The translations under genes and the position numbers were made by a program. Shown here piece after piece: positions 21,949 to 22,618 of a DNA stretch of 22,618 nt. The first letter of the stretch is position 1, and each line of letters opens with the position of its first letter. Source of the stretch: CAYXOX01 sp964466745 (lineage in GTDB: Bacteria; Pseudomonadota; Alphaproteobacteria; Rhodobacterales; Rhodobacteraceae); contig CAYXOX010000037.1 in assembly GCA_964466745.1 (NCBI GenBank), positions 1 through 22,618 on the forward strand. Reading direction: 5' to 3'. Below the pieces are notes generated by a model that saw only the letters and a list, made by a program, of their open reading frames with translations, made no database searches and had not been told where the DNA came from.

Positions 21949-21981
21949 GCGATGATGGTGCGATGACGGTGCGATGATGCG
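21949..21981 (+). repeat. Three imperfect 11-bp tandem repeats at the tonB start
   Basis: GCGATGATGGT, GCGATGACGGT and GCGATGATGCG follow one another directly. Each contains ATG, and the 11-base period places ATG codons in all three frames. Only those at 21974 and 21977 open the tonB frame. The array sits between the second exbD stop and tonB. Confidence 0.85.
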
Positions 21982-22325
21982 CAGCCTCGATCTGCCGGTT
22001 TGCCTGGCGCTGGCCCTTGCCGCCCATCTGGCGGCCTTCGCGGTGTTTCCGGCGGGAGGCTCCGGGGGCGGCGCGGGCGCTGGTGGGGCTGGTGGCGCGC
22101 CGGCCGCCATCGCCACGCCCGATGCGGCACTCTCCGCAATGGTGGCACGCTGGCAGACCGCGCCCGCGGCACCCTCCGGCCGTCCCCCGGCCGAGCCCGC
22201 CGCCGCCCCCCCGGCCCAGGCGTTGCCGCCGCCGCCGATGGCGGCCGAGCGGCCGGATGCCCCCGGGCGGGCCCCGGCGGCACCGGCGCTGGCCGGGCCG
22301 CCCGAGCAGGCCGCCGCGCCGCCCC
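21974..22325 (+). CDS. tonB: TonB energy-transducing protein, N-terminal part (cut by assembly gap)
   Basis: First about 117 residues of a TonB-like protein. A single membrane segment lies at about 7-27 (LPVCLALALAAHLAAFAVF) and contains H18, the position of the conserved membrane histidine of TonB. A Gly/Ala-rich stretch and a long Pro/Ala-rich periplasmic spacer follow. The frame runs into the 10-N gap, so the receptor-binding C-terminal domain is not seen. The ATG at 21974 or 21977 is the start. Identification rests on gene order after exbB-exbD-exbD and on overall architecture. Confidence 0.8.
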
Positions 22326-22335
22326 NNNNNNNNNN
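22326..22335. other. Scaffold gap (10 N)
   Basis: Ten N symbols join two assembled pieces inside the Pro/Ala-rich part of tonB. The true gap length and the join itself are unknown. The bases immediately to the right do not look like tonB. Confidence 0.99.
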
Positions 22336-22439
22336 TGGGTACCACGCGGGGCTTTGTAATGGCGGTGATAGGAGACGTCCTGAAGCGTGTGGATTGAACC
22401 GTCCGCCTGGAAATAGACATGGCCACCGCGCCCGCCGGT
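22336..22439 (-). pseudogene. Obg-like GTPase fragment abutting the gap (probable chimeric contig end)
   Basis: Read on the minus strand this stretch gives TGGRGGHVYFQADGSIHT followed by LQDVSYHRHYKAPRGT. That resembles the Obg N-terminal domain, which has a GGxGGxV...AD...TLxD...HxKAxRG pattern. It runs opposite to tonB and is cut by the gap. By hand count 22336-22420 is about 55% G+C, far below the flanks. The sequence upstream on the minus strand is not the rest of an Obg N-terminus. A chimeric or misplaced contig end is more likely than a real gene. The Obg match is from memory of the family. Confidence 0.35.
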
Positions 22440-22618
22440 GCCCGTAGCCGAGCCGCCTGCCTTGGAGCCGGCGGTTTCGGAGCTCGCTGCGACCGCGCTG
22501 CGCGAAGCCCCGCTGCCTTCGGCGCGGCCCGAGAACCCGGCGGCCCCGGCGGTCGCTGCGCCGGCGCCGCGCCGCCCGGCGCCGCCCCGCCCGGCGCCCT
22601 CGCTGCAACCGGAGCAGG
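22438..22618 (+). CDS. tonB: Probable continuation of the TonB proline-rich spacer (partial)
   Basis: From about 22438 the plus strand reads VPVAEPPALEPAVSELAATA, then a Pro/Ala/Arg-rich run (PRRPAPPRPAPSLQPEQ) to the window end without a stop. This composition fits the periplasmic spacer of TonB and the direction matches the gene left of the gap. The frame across the gap is not interpretable. The reverse strand is Gly-rich by necessity, so the exact point where tonB resumes is uncertain. The C-terminal domain lies beyond the window. Confidence 0.4.
   Translation, partial: MPVAEPPALEPAVSELAATALREAPLPSARPENPAAPAVAAPAPRRPAPPRPAPSLQPEQ

Overview
The window is high-G+C DNA with tightly packed, overlapping genes (ATGA, GTGA and TTGA stop/start overlaps). 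Gene content points to an alphaproteobacterium, most likely a Rhodobacterales (Paracoccaceae-type) species. The best evidence is the chemotaxis gene order, the form of the CheY and CheA proteins, and the B12-uptake/ExbBD layout. No rRNA, tRNA, insertion sequence, phage gene or CRISPR array is visible. A 10-N scaffold gap lies inside tonB at 22326-22335.

Layout: (1) 1-671, no supportable gene, with an 8-copy heptamer tandem repeat. (2) 672-3182 (+), an IclR-family regulator, an XdhC-family protein and a MobA-like (MocA-type) nucleotidyltransferase, a likely operon for maturing a molybdenum hydroxylase whose structural genes are not here. (3) 3311-4965 (+), cheB-cheD. (4) 5329-10390 (-), STAS protein, cheY, cheA, cheW, cheR, a second cheY and a small helical protein with a DxxxQ motif. 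Together (3) and (4) hold the gene set of the Sinorhizobium-type che operon (cheS-cheY1-cheA-cheW-cheR-cheB-cheY2-cheD-cheT), with cheB-cheD moved out into a convergent pair. No chemoreceptor gene is present. (5) 10452-12816 (-), GH1 beta-glucosidase then glucokinase, which release glucose and phosphorylate it. (6) 13146-15170, ssb (-) divergent from a secreted lytic transglycosylase and an FAH-family hydrolase (+). (7) 15265-20209 (+), a cobalamin riboswitch followed by a BtuB-like TonB-dependent receptor and BtuF/BtuC/BtuD-like ABC transporter. (8) 20415-22618 (+), exbB, two exbD genes and tonB, the energy supply for the receptor, behind an intrinsic terminator.

How they work together: sections 7 and 8 form a complete outer-to-inner membrane vitamin B12 import route, with B12 feedback through the riboswitch. 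I see a plausible expression platform in its leader: one pyrimidine tract can pair either with a nearby upstream purine tract or with the btuB Shine-Dalgarno. The second ExbD has Asn where the essential membrane Asp normally sits.

I do not see a wholly unknown system. The observations most worth checking are the split che locus with CheS/CheT-like accessory proteins, the riboswitch platform, the Asp/Asn ExbD pair, a nested inverted repeat at 5165-5238 between the convergent che operons, and a foreign-looking Obg-like fragment abutting the scaffold gap in tonB.
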